Positions 42,807 through 58,882 of a stretch of 64,000 bases of DNA are shown here, piece after piece. Numbering within the stretch: the first letter of the stretch is position 1; each line of letters begins with the position of its first letter. This DNA is from Pterobdella sp. o SKG-2022 (taxonomy: Eukaryota; Annelida; Clitellata; Hirudinida; Piscicolidae), in NCBI GenBank assembly GCA_964035795.1, contig OZ038320.1, positions 12,909,076 to 12,973,075 of the forward strand, read 5' to 3'. The notes under the pieces were generated by a model. That model was not told the origin of the DNA, made no database searches, and saw only the letters and a program-made list of their open reading frames with translations. A program made the translations under genes and the position numbers.

Positions 42807-44939
42807 AGAATGATCCTCCGCCAAGCCAAATGACAACGATACCAGGGTATCAGTTTGTCGATACCTGTTACCGAAGTCTACTGTTATTCAGGTTATAACA
42901 GGAAAGCAGTCTCAAATTGGAGACGCTGTCTTCGGTGCAGTTTAACGTCATGCCCAGGACATAGACGCTTGTAAATAACCATCAATGTTATTTATTAATT
43001 TGAATATTATCTTCCCTATACAGTCATTATAATTATATATCGATTCATCTTTGTTTTATGTCATTCATAAAACAATTGATTTATGTTGCTCAAAATCTTA
43101 TTGAATCTATTCAACATGAGCTTCAAAAATTCCATTAGATGATTCATTGGTGTGCTCTTCATTTATTACACACTTTCTTCTTTCAATAAACTTTTAAAGT
43201 ATTACATCACTAATTCGATTACCCTATTTCGTTTACCTGCAATGAATCAGCTACTATATTTTTTATACATGCACCTGGATACTACCCTAATACATAAGTT
43301 AGTTAGTGTATAAAATTAGTTATTTCTTTATTGGAAAAAAATTTTGTTTTTTGGGAAAAATATTTTATACATTTGTGAATTTTAAAAACACGACAAATCT
43401 TGAATTTTTTATTTTGATGATTTTTGATTTTAACCAATCAGTTACCTGATGATGATATAGAATATACCGAAAAGCTTCGTCAAAATAAAAAGTTTAAACA
43501 TTGTCGTGTTTTTATGATTCCCAAATTTGAGGCTACTTGTTCACAAAATTTTATACATTATTATTAAAAACTCATTTAATATATTAACTGATTAAAACAA
43601 TCATCAGGTTATGTGCCGATCCACCCAAACGATCTAATGAACATTCTCAACCGACCAACAAGGTTGTGTTATAACATGATGTATGCCTCGAGGTGATGTG
43701 TCGGGCTGCTTGATGAAGCTTTGAGGGCAGTAGTGGATTATATGAATCGTCTTTTGTGATTGGTTGGAGGTGCGGGTTATAGGGAATTGTTTAAACTTGG
43801 TTTTAATACTAGTTTTATATCAGATTTTAACATAAGTATAAAAAATATAGTTCGGTTTTTTGAAGTGAAAGGCATTTTTGCATTTAAGGTGTGGAAGTAT
43901 TGCTGCCAATTTTTTGTAATTCGTTAATCATATCGCTTCAATTTCGTTATAAATCGCATTAAACTCGTTGCAAATTTCAATCATTTATGTAAATTTCATC
44001 AAAAATCATATTAATTTTTTTTGTTTTTATAATTGTATTATTGTTTTGATATTTTTGCAATGAAATTTTATAGTATTTTAGCTGCTTTACCTCTACACTT
44101 TTATTTATTTCAATATCAGCCGAAAACAAATAAAATTTCGATATTAGCATGTTTCAAAATGAAATATTAATTTTGAAGTCATTTAAATTTTTCATATAAT
44201 CAATTAGACATAATAATAAATTTATAAAAATTTAGTAAAATTATTTTTTCTTCAAAAAATTTTTTCATCGATCATTTTTAAAAATTTACACATAAGCTAT
44301 TCAGGTTTTTAATTTTTTGATTGAAATTCCATAAATCAATTGTTGATTCATCGATATTCAAGAAATTTTTGTTTGCTTAAAACCGTTATCTAATTAAAAC
44401 ATACAAAAGCATTTGATCAGTACATCTGTCATTTTACTTTTGAGTTTTCAATAATGTTTGGACACCATCATAAATGCTACTGATTGGCTATTGGCAACTC
44501 ATTGAAATTCTGGTTCTGTCAAAAGTTCAACTACATTTTATAAATAAAACCAATTTCCTATAAATGTTTCAAAACTCATGAATTAAAATTAAAGCTATAA
44601 AATTTCATTGCATCCACTGCAATAAAAATCTGAATATAATGTCAATGACAACTTGCCCAGCATGGTAGCTTCAAAATAGCCATACCCGCAATAGGTCTAA
44701 CTGCCTTTTCTACAACAAAAAATTCCTGTTTTTTTTTCAACTATAAAGACCCCAAACAGACTTTCTTTTGAGCTCTCCCATATGAACACGGACTTGCGGG
44801 AGAGGGTTTCATTGTTTCGTGCAAGAGATATAGAAAGCATCTTATGAGCCATGTTTTATACGTAATCATGCCGAATAACTTGGATACATAAAGCTCTTAG
44901 AACAAGCTTAAATAAGCAGCAGAATGTTTGAAAAAGTGG
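42807..44939. other. Intergenic repeats
   Basis: 42807-42970 is unusually GC-rich for the window and may be the 3' UTR of the preceding gene. 43420-43800 contains a hammerhead-like motif (43445-43480), an inverted AACCTGATGAT pair, and a GC-richer block at 43600-43790 that I cannot assign. The rest is AT-rich with nothing supported. Confidence 0.4.
43445..43480 (+). other. Hammerhead-like hairpin motif, copy with exact CTGATGA
   Basis: CCTGATGATGATATAGAATA is followed by TACCGAAAAGCTTCGT. This has both conserved hammerhead strands, CTGATGA and GAAA, separated by a weak TATA/TATA stem. It aligns with the dispersed CTTACGAAAAGCTTCGT elements. Confidence 0.4.
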
Positions 44940-45430
44940 AAGGTTTTTATATAAAAAAGGGGTTCTTACTTTGTTCTGCCAACTGGTTGGTAAAGTGGAC
45001 AGTTTCTCGATTTTACGAGGAGAGAACATTTATATTATTGGTGAGACTGTAGGAATATTCAGGGGTTTTTGAGTGATGGCAGTTGTAGGTGAGAGCAGCT
45101 ATCTTGAATATAAGCCTTTTGGGTATAGGAAGCCAGTGAAGCTTGTCTAGACATTGGGTAGATGGGGTGAAGACGTCACAGTTGAGAACAATGCGTGCAA
45201 TGTGGTTTTGAATTTTTGTAGCTTTCTAATGAGTGTAGATGGAAGAGAGTAGAGAAGAGAATTGCAGTAGTCTACTCTAGAAATAATGAGAGCAAGAGCG
45301 AGATTGTGAGCTGTTTGAAAAGTGAGGCTTTGATATGTATGTTACATTGTTTTGCTGTTGAAAAGATGTGTTGGTCGAAGGAGAAAGTGTTATCGATGAT
45401 GACGCCGAGTAATTTAATAGAAAAAAACAC
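44940..45430 (-). mobile_element. L2/CR1-like LINE fragment
   Basis: Minus-strand translation in shifted frames gives KLLGVIIDNTFSFDQHI, then RIISRVDYCNSLLYSLPS, RKLQKIQNHIARIV and LDKLHWLPIPKRLIFKIAAL. This is the standard C-terminal RT order of L2/CR1 elements. It is broken by frameshifts and truncated at both ends. It differs from the copy at 33465-34260. Confidence 0.85.
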
Positions 45431-45451
45431 TGATTTATTGAGAAACTTATT

Positions 45452-45490
45452 ACACGAAGCTTTTCGTAAGAATATCTTACATTATCAATT
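45452..45490 (-). other. Dispersed hairpin motif, copy
   Basis: Minus strand reads TTGATAATGTAAG, loop ATATT, CTTACGAAAAGCTTCGT: a perfect 5-bp stem GTAAG/CTTAC. Confidence 0.55.
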
Positions 45491-47349
45491 TGAAAAAATT
45501 GTGTTTTTCAGATGAAATTTTTCATCACTAAATAAGCTCAACTGCTTTATGCGATTAGTAAATAAACGTGATTATAAAATCATTTTCTTGAAGTCAATCA
45601 ATGAATTTAAGCAGTTATTGACTACAAGTTTAGAAAGAATCTTTTTACTTTTTGATTTCTGAAAAAATTTATAAACTACCTTATGTGATTTAAAATTGTG
45701 AAAAATTTGAAAATTTAAAAAAAAATAACGGTAAAACTAAGAAATTTATTAAAACTGTTGGAATTTTGTTGATTGTTTTTCGTACTTGAGAATGTAGTGA
45801 TTGGGGGCGTTTGCATTTCAGAGTAGAACTTTAAATCTTTCATGAACTTTTGGAAACTTTTTTTCAATTTTTTTGAATTTTCGAATTAAATTTCATTTTA
45901 AATTTGTTTTTCTTTTGAATATATTCTCTTAATTGTTTACGAAATTCTTCTAATCAATTGAAAAAATTTGGTAATTAATTGCAGCTTTGTTATTCAATTG
46001 AAAAACCCAAGCTTTACTCAGGTTAACCAGAATCAATTATACAAACACTGTCAGTTGTAAATTATAAAACTGCCTATGTAGAACAAGCAATATACAATTG
46101 CTTGAAAATTTCAGGAAATATGTATACTGCTCATCATTTCCATTAAATATATTTTTTTTTCTTCCGAAGCTTACGATGAACTAGGTTTTTCTGTCTAGTG
46201 AATTATAAGCATAACGTTATGAAAATTTCACTTATGCGTATGATAAAGTTTTCAAATTAATATAAGATGCATTAAAATATATTGCTAAAGACTTAAACAA
46301 ATGGATTGAGAAAAAGAATAGGAGGTGAAATAGAAGAATTGAACCCATATTTGGAAGGCATCTCAGGCTGAGGTTGATTTTGTTAAAAACTATATGTGTT
46401 TTTAATAATAATTTCTAGTAACGATTCATTTTTATCAAATGATGTTACTTTAATCATTCAAAACAATAAGATTACAAAGTTTTTTGTATAAACATACTTT
46501 ATAACCTAACAAACGACTAATTTAACCATTGATAATAGCATAATTAAGAAATAGAACGATGAAAAAATCGTTTTCATAAAAAATGAACATTTATCAAAAA
46601 AATACAATTAGTTCAAGATTGTCAAAAGCATCAAAAACATTATGTTGTTTGAAAAAAGTTTTTCAAACTTGGAAAACTGAGATAAAAATCAAAATTTTAT
46701 TCTTAAAGAGGGCATAAACTCTCATCACATCCTATATTCAAAAACGTCATTGGAATGAAAATCACTGATTTTGATTGATAAGTTTTAGGAAGAATATGGA
46801 CTGTACCCATTTTTGATCTGATAATATTTTTATCTAAATTCGTTTGAAAATCAAATACTTTTCAAGCTCAAAAGACCAACTATATGTAAAAGCACAAAAG
46901 CCAAACTTAAGATTTAGTCAAATTTATAAATTTTTTTGTAAAATACTTTCTGTTTTATCGAAACTTCCAAAAACATTCTAACTGAATAATATTGTATATA
47001 GTTATGTGGAAAGGAAATGACATTAAGGGAAGGAAGCTGTAGAGGTGTGCATGGCTTGACGATGAGCATATATGAAAAATATGAAAAGGATTTTTTGATG
47101 AATGATCTTCGAGATTATCATTGATATTTAGAAACGAAATTTGTGGAAAGGATAACGCTTTCAATTTTTTTTGTTCCTCTTTTTTATATTGTCTTTTTTT
47201 ATTTAAAAAAAATTGCCATTGAAGCCATGAAAGACTATTGGGTTTGTTTTTAATCAAGATACAAAATAAATTCAATACAAAATAAATTCAATACAAAATC
47301 TTAACATGAAAATATTTGTAACAACATTCAATCTTATGAGGATTATCAG
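45491..47349. other. Intergenic, nothing supported
   Basis: AT-rich sequence upstream of TMEM26. The minus-strand open frame at 46955-47275 shows no family pattern or splice support and is left out. Confidence 0.6.
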
Positions 47350-51480
<4,131 letters not shown>

Positions 51481-53770
51481 AGAGTTAAATGAATATTTTA
51501 ACAATTTATTATTGTTTTATTTAGGAACTATAGCTTATTCTTTTTTATTTGTTTCAACTCATGAGCCACGTCTTAAAACTTGAGTCGTTATCATTGTAGT
51601 TTATGAAGTCGAGTTCAAAGAATCTTTGTATTAGTCAGGCATAAACTTTAAATTTTTATGCATTTTGAATATAACTTTTTTATATATTTAATCGTTGAAG
51701 TTAGATTGAAGAAAATTTGAAAAATACAAGATTTTTATGATGTTTTTAACAAAAGTTAGATAGTCGCATTCCATATGATGTTTATGATGAAAGTGTTATG
51801 TTATATTATTTAAATTTGCGGCTATGTTGATGGGATTTGAAAAATATAGTTGATGAAAATAAATTTTTCTCACATTTCAAGAAAAATCTCTTAAGTAGTT
51901 TCGCTATCAATAAATGAGACCCCTTATTACCGATGCGAGTTTCAAATGAGTAAGATTTTATAAGTTTCAGATTAACAAAATGGAATAAAGCTTTACAAGA
52001 TATAGCACTTTTATTTGATATAATTTGCAGATCAACAATCATGATGAAATTCATATGCAGTTCAAAATATAGACCAAGAATGCATAAAAAGTGGACAGAT
52101 AGTTTGAGGCATCTTATTTAACAATGATACAAGTAACATCTTATGGCTAAAACTTCGAGCTTAGGGGTGCAGGCTATATCATAAGACTCAAAATATGAGG
52201 TAATATTCTTAAAGAATGCACAGATCAATAAGTTAAGTGTAAATATAATTTAGAATTAAATATTTTTAGTGAAAGTCATATAGTTTAAAAGGATTAATTG
52301 AAGTTCAATTATAGCTAATTCAGAGTGAATTTAACTTTTATGGAATGTAATGTAAACATTCTCAATCTTTGAGAATAAAAAAAATTATATTAAACAAAAT
52401 AATTAAAAACTTAAGAAATAATTCTAGCTAATCAAATAATGACATACATAATATAATACAATAATAATCTAGTTTTAAAATTTTTGATTTTATATAGAAA
52501 AGATAAGATTCTAATCAATGAACTACAAAGCAGCAATAAGCATAGGCTTTCATGTGCTAATAAATTGAAATATTCCTTGAAGATTATTGCAAAGTTGCTT
52601 CTTAAAGCTCTTTCAATGTGTTTGGCAGAAAACTATCTTCAAATAACAATGATTCGAATATTTAGTTAAAATTATATTCCAATGAATTTCTACCTAGTTA
52701 TTATACTGCTCAGGCATGAAATATATATAAACTATCTAAAAAATTTATTTATTTTTTGTTGAAATACGTTTTATTAGTCTTAATCCCTAAAAACTAGTCG
52801 ACTTGTTGCATCAGACTGAAATCGACATGACAAGAAATTTTTCTCTTAAGCAAAAAATAATTAATGTTATTTGTCTTAGAATCTATTATAAGTGTTTTAA
52901 TCTTTTTATTGATGCGGTTTTAGTTTAATATTTTTATTATTTTAATACATACCACACACATCGTTGCGTTCAATAGCAAAACCAAAATATTTAATCATGT
53001 TTCTAATTTTAAAAAAATTTCTGAAAATAAAGTTATTTTGATAAGCTCGAAATATTAATCACTGCAATATATAACAAATCGTTTTCATAACTTCATAATT
53101 CAATATGGTACTCTTAATCATACCTTGAAAATAGAAGAGCTATCAATCCTCTTAATGGAAAATCATTGAAATGATCGTTCATATTGTGAAAGAATAAGAG
53201 GATAAGGGTTATAAAGCACATCGATTCTGCATGAAAAGTGTGTAAAACTACTGTCAGAAAACAACATTGTATAGAACTATCAATTATTCTGTAAGTATAA
53301 TATAAATTAAAAATTGCTTGAATATTGAATATTTAAAATTAAATAAACTCATAAATTGTGAATATCATTTAAATTATTTGGCACGAACATAAATCTTTGA
53401 GTCTAAGTCGTCTTCAAATGACTATTTTTAAAAACCAATATAAGTACATTATAATTTTAAAAATTATAAAATCGTGCAAGACTGTATAAAATTAATGAAG
53501 TTTGAGCCTTAAAAAATAACAACACTTCTCAATGATTAAACGTTCCTCAACCATTAAAACCATACATAGAAACCTGCATCGCGCAGTAAACTCCCAGCCA
53601 GGTAGTAGGACTTGCGTTCATAATAGTGATACATGGTATAAAGCAAATAAAAGGCGCATTCAACATTTTAGACTTGATATAAAAGTACATTAAACACCAA
53701 CTTTAACGACTATTCACATCATCAACAAGGTTCTTTAAATATAATCAACAAATTTGAGATTGCATATTCT
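51481..53770. other. Intergenic between convergent TMEM26 and TPPP
   Basis: No supported gene. 51840-52210 has weak, frameshifted coding-like patches on the plus strand (possible old element, not assigned). 53570-53655 is a GC-rich patch that stands out against the AT-rich surroundings. Confidence 0.45.
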
Positions 53771-55671
53771 TCATGAGTTTTCAACTTTTTTACTGTATGT
53801 TCCTGTTTAAGTGTACAATGTAAGTGTGAAGAAAAATATAACGATGTAGGTGTGGCAAATATAAGAAAAAATTGCCCATAAAACTTCCACATTACTATGG
53901 AACTCGCTTCGAAGCGAACAATACAAATAAAACCTTAAAACAAAACCAACCTTTTTCTTTGTATCCAGTAACATAACCATCTTCCCGGGCTAAATCCTTG
54001 CGTCCACTGATGCCCCTGCCTTTGCCTTCCTCGTCGAATCGTTCTTTGTGAGTGCCCGTGAACTTTGAGGTGTCTGTCAACCGTTCTACTGCAGCATTTT
54101 TCACTGCTTTCTGAATGGGTAAGGGGTTATGAGGGATCAAATATGACTTAGTAAAAGCTCAATTTTGGGATTTTTTGTGATTTTTAATAGTAAAAACACG
54201 TTTTAAAAGGTTTATGAATCATAGATAAACCTCTTTGATCAACAGTTTTGTAATTGAAACCCAGTAATGTACTTAGAGTAATTTATTTGAGTTACTTCAT
54301 TGAAAACGTTTTAATAGGCGTGATAAACATCGAAATATGATGGTATGTGCGTGTTGAGGTTGAATTTGTGAAATACGAATTTGATGAAAAAATCAGTAAC
54401 TTTTGTTTCATGTAAATTTTTTTTGATAGTTTCGAATGAAATAATAGATGAGCAGATATGTTTAAGCCATTTTTGTATTAAAAATATTATACCTATATAC
54501 ATTAAATAATTTTTTCAGATTGAAAATCTTAATTTTGAGAAAACTAGGTATGTAACAAATTTTTCTGAGAATGTAAGTTTTAATTTTAATCTGTGTGTGA
54601 TACCATCAGCGATAACATCAGATTATTGAAATTTTATTTGAGAAAAATCTTAAAAAACTCTTGAAATTTTAATAAATTTCCAATTGAGCTTGGAAAATAA
54701 ATGTTTTTTTAACTTACTTTTAATTGTTAAGTCATAAATCATATATTTCATGTGGAGCCTTATGGAACTTCCAAAGCATAAAGTCCCACATTTTGAAACT
54801 TTTGTCATATATATTTTATTTGGCACTTTACTTATTTTTCCAGTTTATTTTTAGTGATTTCGGAAACCCTTACAATACAATTGAGTAAACACTTCCTAAT
54901 GCTTGTATTATGAAGCCATCTACTCACCGTAGCACCATGCACTGCAGGCCCATTGCCCTGCAGAATCGCCTCTTCCAGCTTCTTCAGTCCATCCTCGTCT
55001 TTGGGGTACTTCTTTTGAGCCAGAAGTTTCAAGGCCTCCTCAAATTGTGCAAAAGTTATCTTCCGTCTAGAATATTAGATATACATAATCGTATAAAAAT
55101 AACAATACACCCTTATAAAGAAATAATCCAGTATATGGTTGAATGGATTCAATAAATCATGGCATTTTTAAACGATGATTCCAAACGTCTTGACAGATTT
55201 ATCCAATTTTAGGTTTTTTTAAAATTCAATTTGTTAGTTTAACAATATTCACTTGCTTGGAAAACATAGAAACAAAAAATTAATTAAACAAATTTGAAAA
55301 GTAAAAAAACGATCATTCTTATGAGAACCATATAATAGAAATAACTCAAAATCTTTGTAGGGTTCTTGATTCTTATTGTTATTGATAAAAGTTTTCATAT
55401 TAAAGTATTTGTCGACCCTTTGAGATTCAGAAATTGCGAAAATTCATTGATTAACTGATTGTTATTAAATTTTTAAAGCAAACATCACTCACTCTGCTTT
55501 GGGCTTGACCTTAGTGAAAATAATATCAACATCTGTTAGAGTGAGTTTTTTATCAAGAAGATTCAGATCCTTAGTGAGCTTGGCAAACTTCGATCCATCC
55601 ATCAAAAATGCCTGCTTTCCTGGAGACTTTTCAGAGCCGAAGGAACAAAATGACTGGAAGACTTTTTCCAT
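53771..55671 (-). CDS. TPPP: TPPP/p25-alpha, tubulin polymerization-promoting protein
   Basis: Cytosolic microtubule-binding and bundling protein; in many protists and animals it is associated with cilia. Four exons in phase: 55493-55671, 54928-55066, 53951-54110, 53771-53802; 169 aa, near the usual 170-220. The N-terminal half has the p25-alpha EF-hand-like fold pattern ([15 protein letters not shown]); the conserved core [22 protein letters not shown] and [10 protein letters not shown] follows. The last exon codes only for the tail [10 protein letters not shown], matching the GTYDxKV ending of the family. That tiny exon is easily missed: without it the third exon would read through into a false tail. 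Confidence 0.94.
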
Positions 55672-56670
55672 CTTTTATTATTGGGTTTGAGTAGTAGTTT
55701 GATTTTTAAAATAAAGTTTTGAGCATATTTTTTGATGAAAAAAGTTGATTTAAGCTTTATTTTGCAAAAATGGCTTGAATTGTTAATAAAATTACATAAT
55801 AATTAAAATTTTAGTTAGGTTTTATAGATAAATTTAATACTAAAGTAGTTTAAACCAGGTTTGTTATGAAGAGTTTGTTTCTGGCTAAAATTAAAGTAAA
55901 CTTTCAATTGAAGTTTCAAAACTGAAAGATGAATACATTGAACCAACTTTGCTTGATTCCAAAGACACTTCAATACGACTTTTATCAATTCACAGATAGG
56001 TTATCCAAATTGAAAAACACTGTATTCTAACATCCATCGATCTACGCTTAAAGCTAGTGTACAATAAGGCGTATAGCAGGCTTGTATATAAAGGAATGTA
56101 TGGATGTTAGAAGTTGTGTTTTGCTTTAGAATGTGAGAATGTCTGTACGTGCATTGATCCGTTTTCCTATCAAGTTCAATGTATATTATATGTGTATTCA
56201 TATATTTTGGGAAAGCTTATGGAATAAAAATAATTTAATTATACTCACTTTTGAGAAAAAATATATATCATGCATTACAAAATTTTGAATCTTTTTAAAA
56301 ATAATAAGCAGTATAATATCAAGTTAAGAAGTAAAAATTTTTCTAGATCAATATGGAAAAAATATATAGTCCTCGTTGGTTTGAAGAATTTTGTAAACTT
56401 TTGATTCATTATTTTCAAACCTTTAAGCCATTAAAAGTTTATTATACTTAAAAATGAACTATGAGTTTACGTTTAAGACTAATTATAAGATAATTGAAGA
56501 TAAACAGAAATAAACAGAGAATAAACGTTTTTAACTCATGTTACGTTGTTTTTTTCTACCTCATAAAATTTTAACAATTATATTATTTCATATAAAAAAA
56601 CTTGAATATTATTTATGCGTCAAAAAATAATTTTATCACCATTATACTAAAATGTTTTACAATATTGTCG
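55672..56670. other. Intergenic, nothing supported
   Basis: Upstream of TPPP and of the tRNA. AT-rich, no exon or repeat that I can support. Confidence 0.6.
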
Positions 56671-56743
56671 GCCTAGATAGCTCAGTTGGGAGAGCGTTAG
56701 ACTGAAGATCTAAAGGTCCCCGGTTCAATCCCGGGTCTGGGCA
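56671..56743 (+). tRNA. tRNA-Phe (GAA)
   Basis: A 73-base cloverleaf without intron: acceptor GCCTAGA/TCTGGGC with one G-T pair, D arm with TAGCTCAGTTGGG (A box), anticodon stem TTAGA/TCTAA with loop CTGAAGA giving GAA, and T arm with GGTTCAATCCC (B box); discriminator base A. CCA is not encoded, as expected in eukaryotes. No SINE body follows, unlike the tRNA-like heads elsewhere. Confidence 0.95.
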
Positions 56744-58379
56744 AATAACCCACCATTCCCGGTAGCCGATACTTTTTTATTAAGATAATAAATACATTAA
56801 ATTTTTAATTTTTATTGACATGAAATTTTCATAAAGCAAAATTATTCAAGTTGAAAATGAACTTAAATAGTTTTAACTACGATCCTTATTCATATTTTGA
56901 AAAGAAACGAAAAATAATAAGGCCACAATTATTTTAGATTTTATTTAAAAAAACTCAAAAAAGATCCTTCATATACCCAACTTCAGCACCCTCTCACACT
57001 CGCCAAGATCAAACAATAAATAAAAAATGCGAAACAAGTTTTCTCATTTGTGAATGATACTAAAACAGGGATAGATCAAATATGCTCATGTGTTTGAATC
57101 AGAAATCTGAAAAATCAACTATTCTTGTTCTATAAGATTTGCATCAATAGGTATATATTAAATATAATATATAAAATAAATAAACCATAAACACTTTATC
57201 GATTCAAACAAATAAAACTAACGATTTGATTCAAAAACTTTTATCAAGTGAATAATAATACGAAGCTTTTCGTAAGTTGAACTCACATTATCGAGTATAT
57301 AAACTTTGTATACTTGATAATGTGAGTTCAACTTACGAAAAGCTTCGTATTATTATTCAGTTAATAGAAGTGTTTGATTCAAATCGTTTTTGTTAATAGG
57401 CTAGCTTAGTTAATCAAAATACAACTAAAGCAAATTCAGAAAATCATTTGTAGATGATACAGTCATAATTTGCTTTTGCAGGATCATTCAACAAAAAATT
57501 TTTGATACTAACATACCGGAAAGTTTAATAAGTAACAAAGTACACCCGAATGTTTGGTGTTGAGATGTGCACTATGGGGTTACACAAAATTAAATGACAC
57601 CACAAAAGCAGCATTAATCTACATCTTACTTTCACTAATAATAAATTTTTATTGAATATTGCTATCAATTTATTAGGGGTTTGAAGCATAATTGAAAGTT
57701 AAATCTTACTAGTGTATTAACATTAACAGGTTCATTGACATATTATACTAAGTTTTCCACTAGCCTAACTTACATTAGCTAAATAAATTAAGTAGCTCAC
57801 AAATTATGAAATGAATATGCAAAAACAGTAGTTATAACAAATTAATTCGTTCAAAAAGCTTTTCATTTTCTGAAGAATCGTTATGAAACGCATAAAAAAG
57901 ATAAACTTCAACAAATAAAGGATATCTACAAATCATTACCCACTATGTTGGATTTTTTTATTTTTCAAACATCTTATGTTTATTTACTTTAAATTTTGTA
58001 TAAAAACTTCAAACTCACGCGGCATTTTCAAAAACACGTTTGTTACAAAAAAATAGCGATAGTTTTCGATAAGTATGACCTTATCATAAAGTTAGCAAAA
58101 TTTTTTTAATGCAAGCTTTAGTAAAAGAAGAAAAGGTAAATTGGGATGAATGCATTGAAAGGAGTAACAGTGAAATGGAAATAATGCCGTGTTCATGACA
58201 ATCTTTTGAATTTTTATTTAATGGTTAGATGGCAGTATGTAGCAAGTGTAGCTGATTTCTTTATATCTTACACCGGGTTTCTCTTTACGACGGTTTTATA
58301 ATGAAGTTTTTTCCTTAACTTTAAAATTCTTCCTAATTCTTCGAGCATTATTACTTTTTAAACGTGTCGATTCACGATC
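56744..58379. other. Intergenic with foldback
   Basis: Contains the foldback at 57205-57415. At 58050-58110 a stretch similar to the centre of the foldback family at 35991-36173 (GTTTTCGATAAGTATGACCT). A 29-codon open frame at 58110-58196 after an acceptor-like TGCAAG may be a lost exon, unassigned. Confidence 0.45.
57205..57415. repeat. Foldback carrying two inverted hairpin motifs
   Basis: Inner arms 57249-57299 and 57309-57360 match over 51 bases with one difference; both carry AATAATACGAAGCTTTTCGT. Weaker outer arms extend the pairing to about 57205 and 57415. The right outer arm, 57368-57415, is nearly identical over 48 bases to 13436-13483 in the dynein gene. Confidence 0.85.
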
Positions 58380-58610
58380 ATTTACCTCTGGTTCAACTTG
58401 GAAGAAAACTATCCGCATAAGAAAATTCATGAATCAAACTTTTTCTTGCTATTTCTGTTAACTCATAATCATTATTCAAGAAATAATGGCTATTTATTTG
58501 AAATTTTTACTCATCGAGCCAATAAGAGATTTAAAACTTTTGAACTTCAAAGTATATCACCGAATGCTTGGAATGTTGTTTCAAGGTCTTCCTTTTCATG
58601 AAATATATTA
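58380..58610 (+). mobile_element. Possible LINE C-terminal fragment
   Basis: The plus-strand frame at 58398-58601 contains HNHYSRNNGYL, then NKRFKTFELQSISPNAWNVV. This resembles the HxYxTRNxxxL ... SFxYxxxKxWNSLP end of non-LTR reverse transcriptases. The match is weak and the rest of the element is absent. Confidence 0.35.
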
Positions 58611-58882
58611 ATCGAATCCTCTTTATGAAGTATACAAAAAAATAATTATTCTAAGTGCCTAAATGTATTTTCTAAAATCAAAGCGCAAAGAGCGATTTTG
58701 CAAACAGTTTATAGGATAAAAACAACTTATGCTTTAAATGTAGAGCAAGTCAAAATATGTGTAACTCATTTGAAAGTACAAAAAAATTCATAGAAATTGT
58801 CAGTACAGTTCGCTTTCATACATTTATATTCTAAACCACTAAGTAACATTTAACATAAATTTAAATTAATTATAAAGCTAAA

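Noticed and set aside
45306..45515. 69-codon plus-strand open frame
   Set aside because: Mostly antisense to a LINE fragment, then a hairpin-motif repeat.
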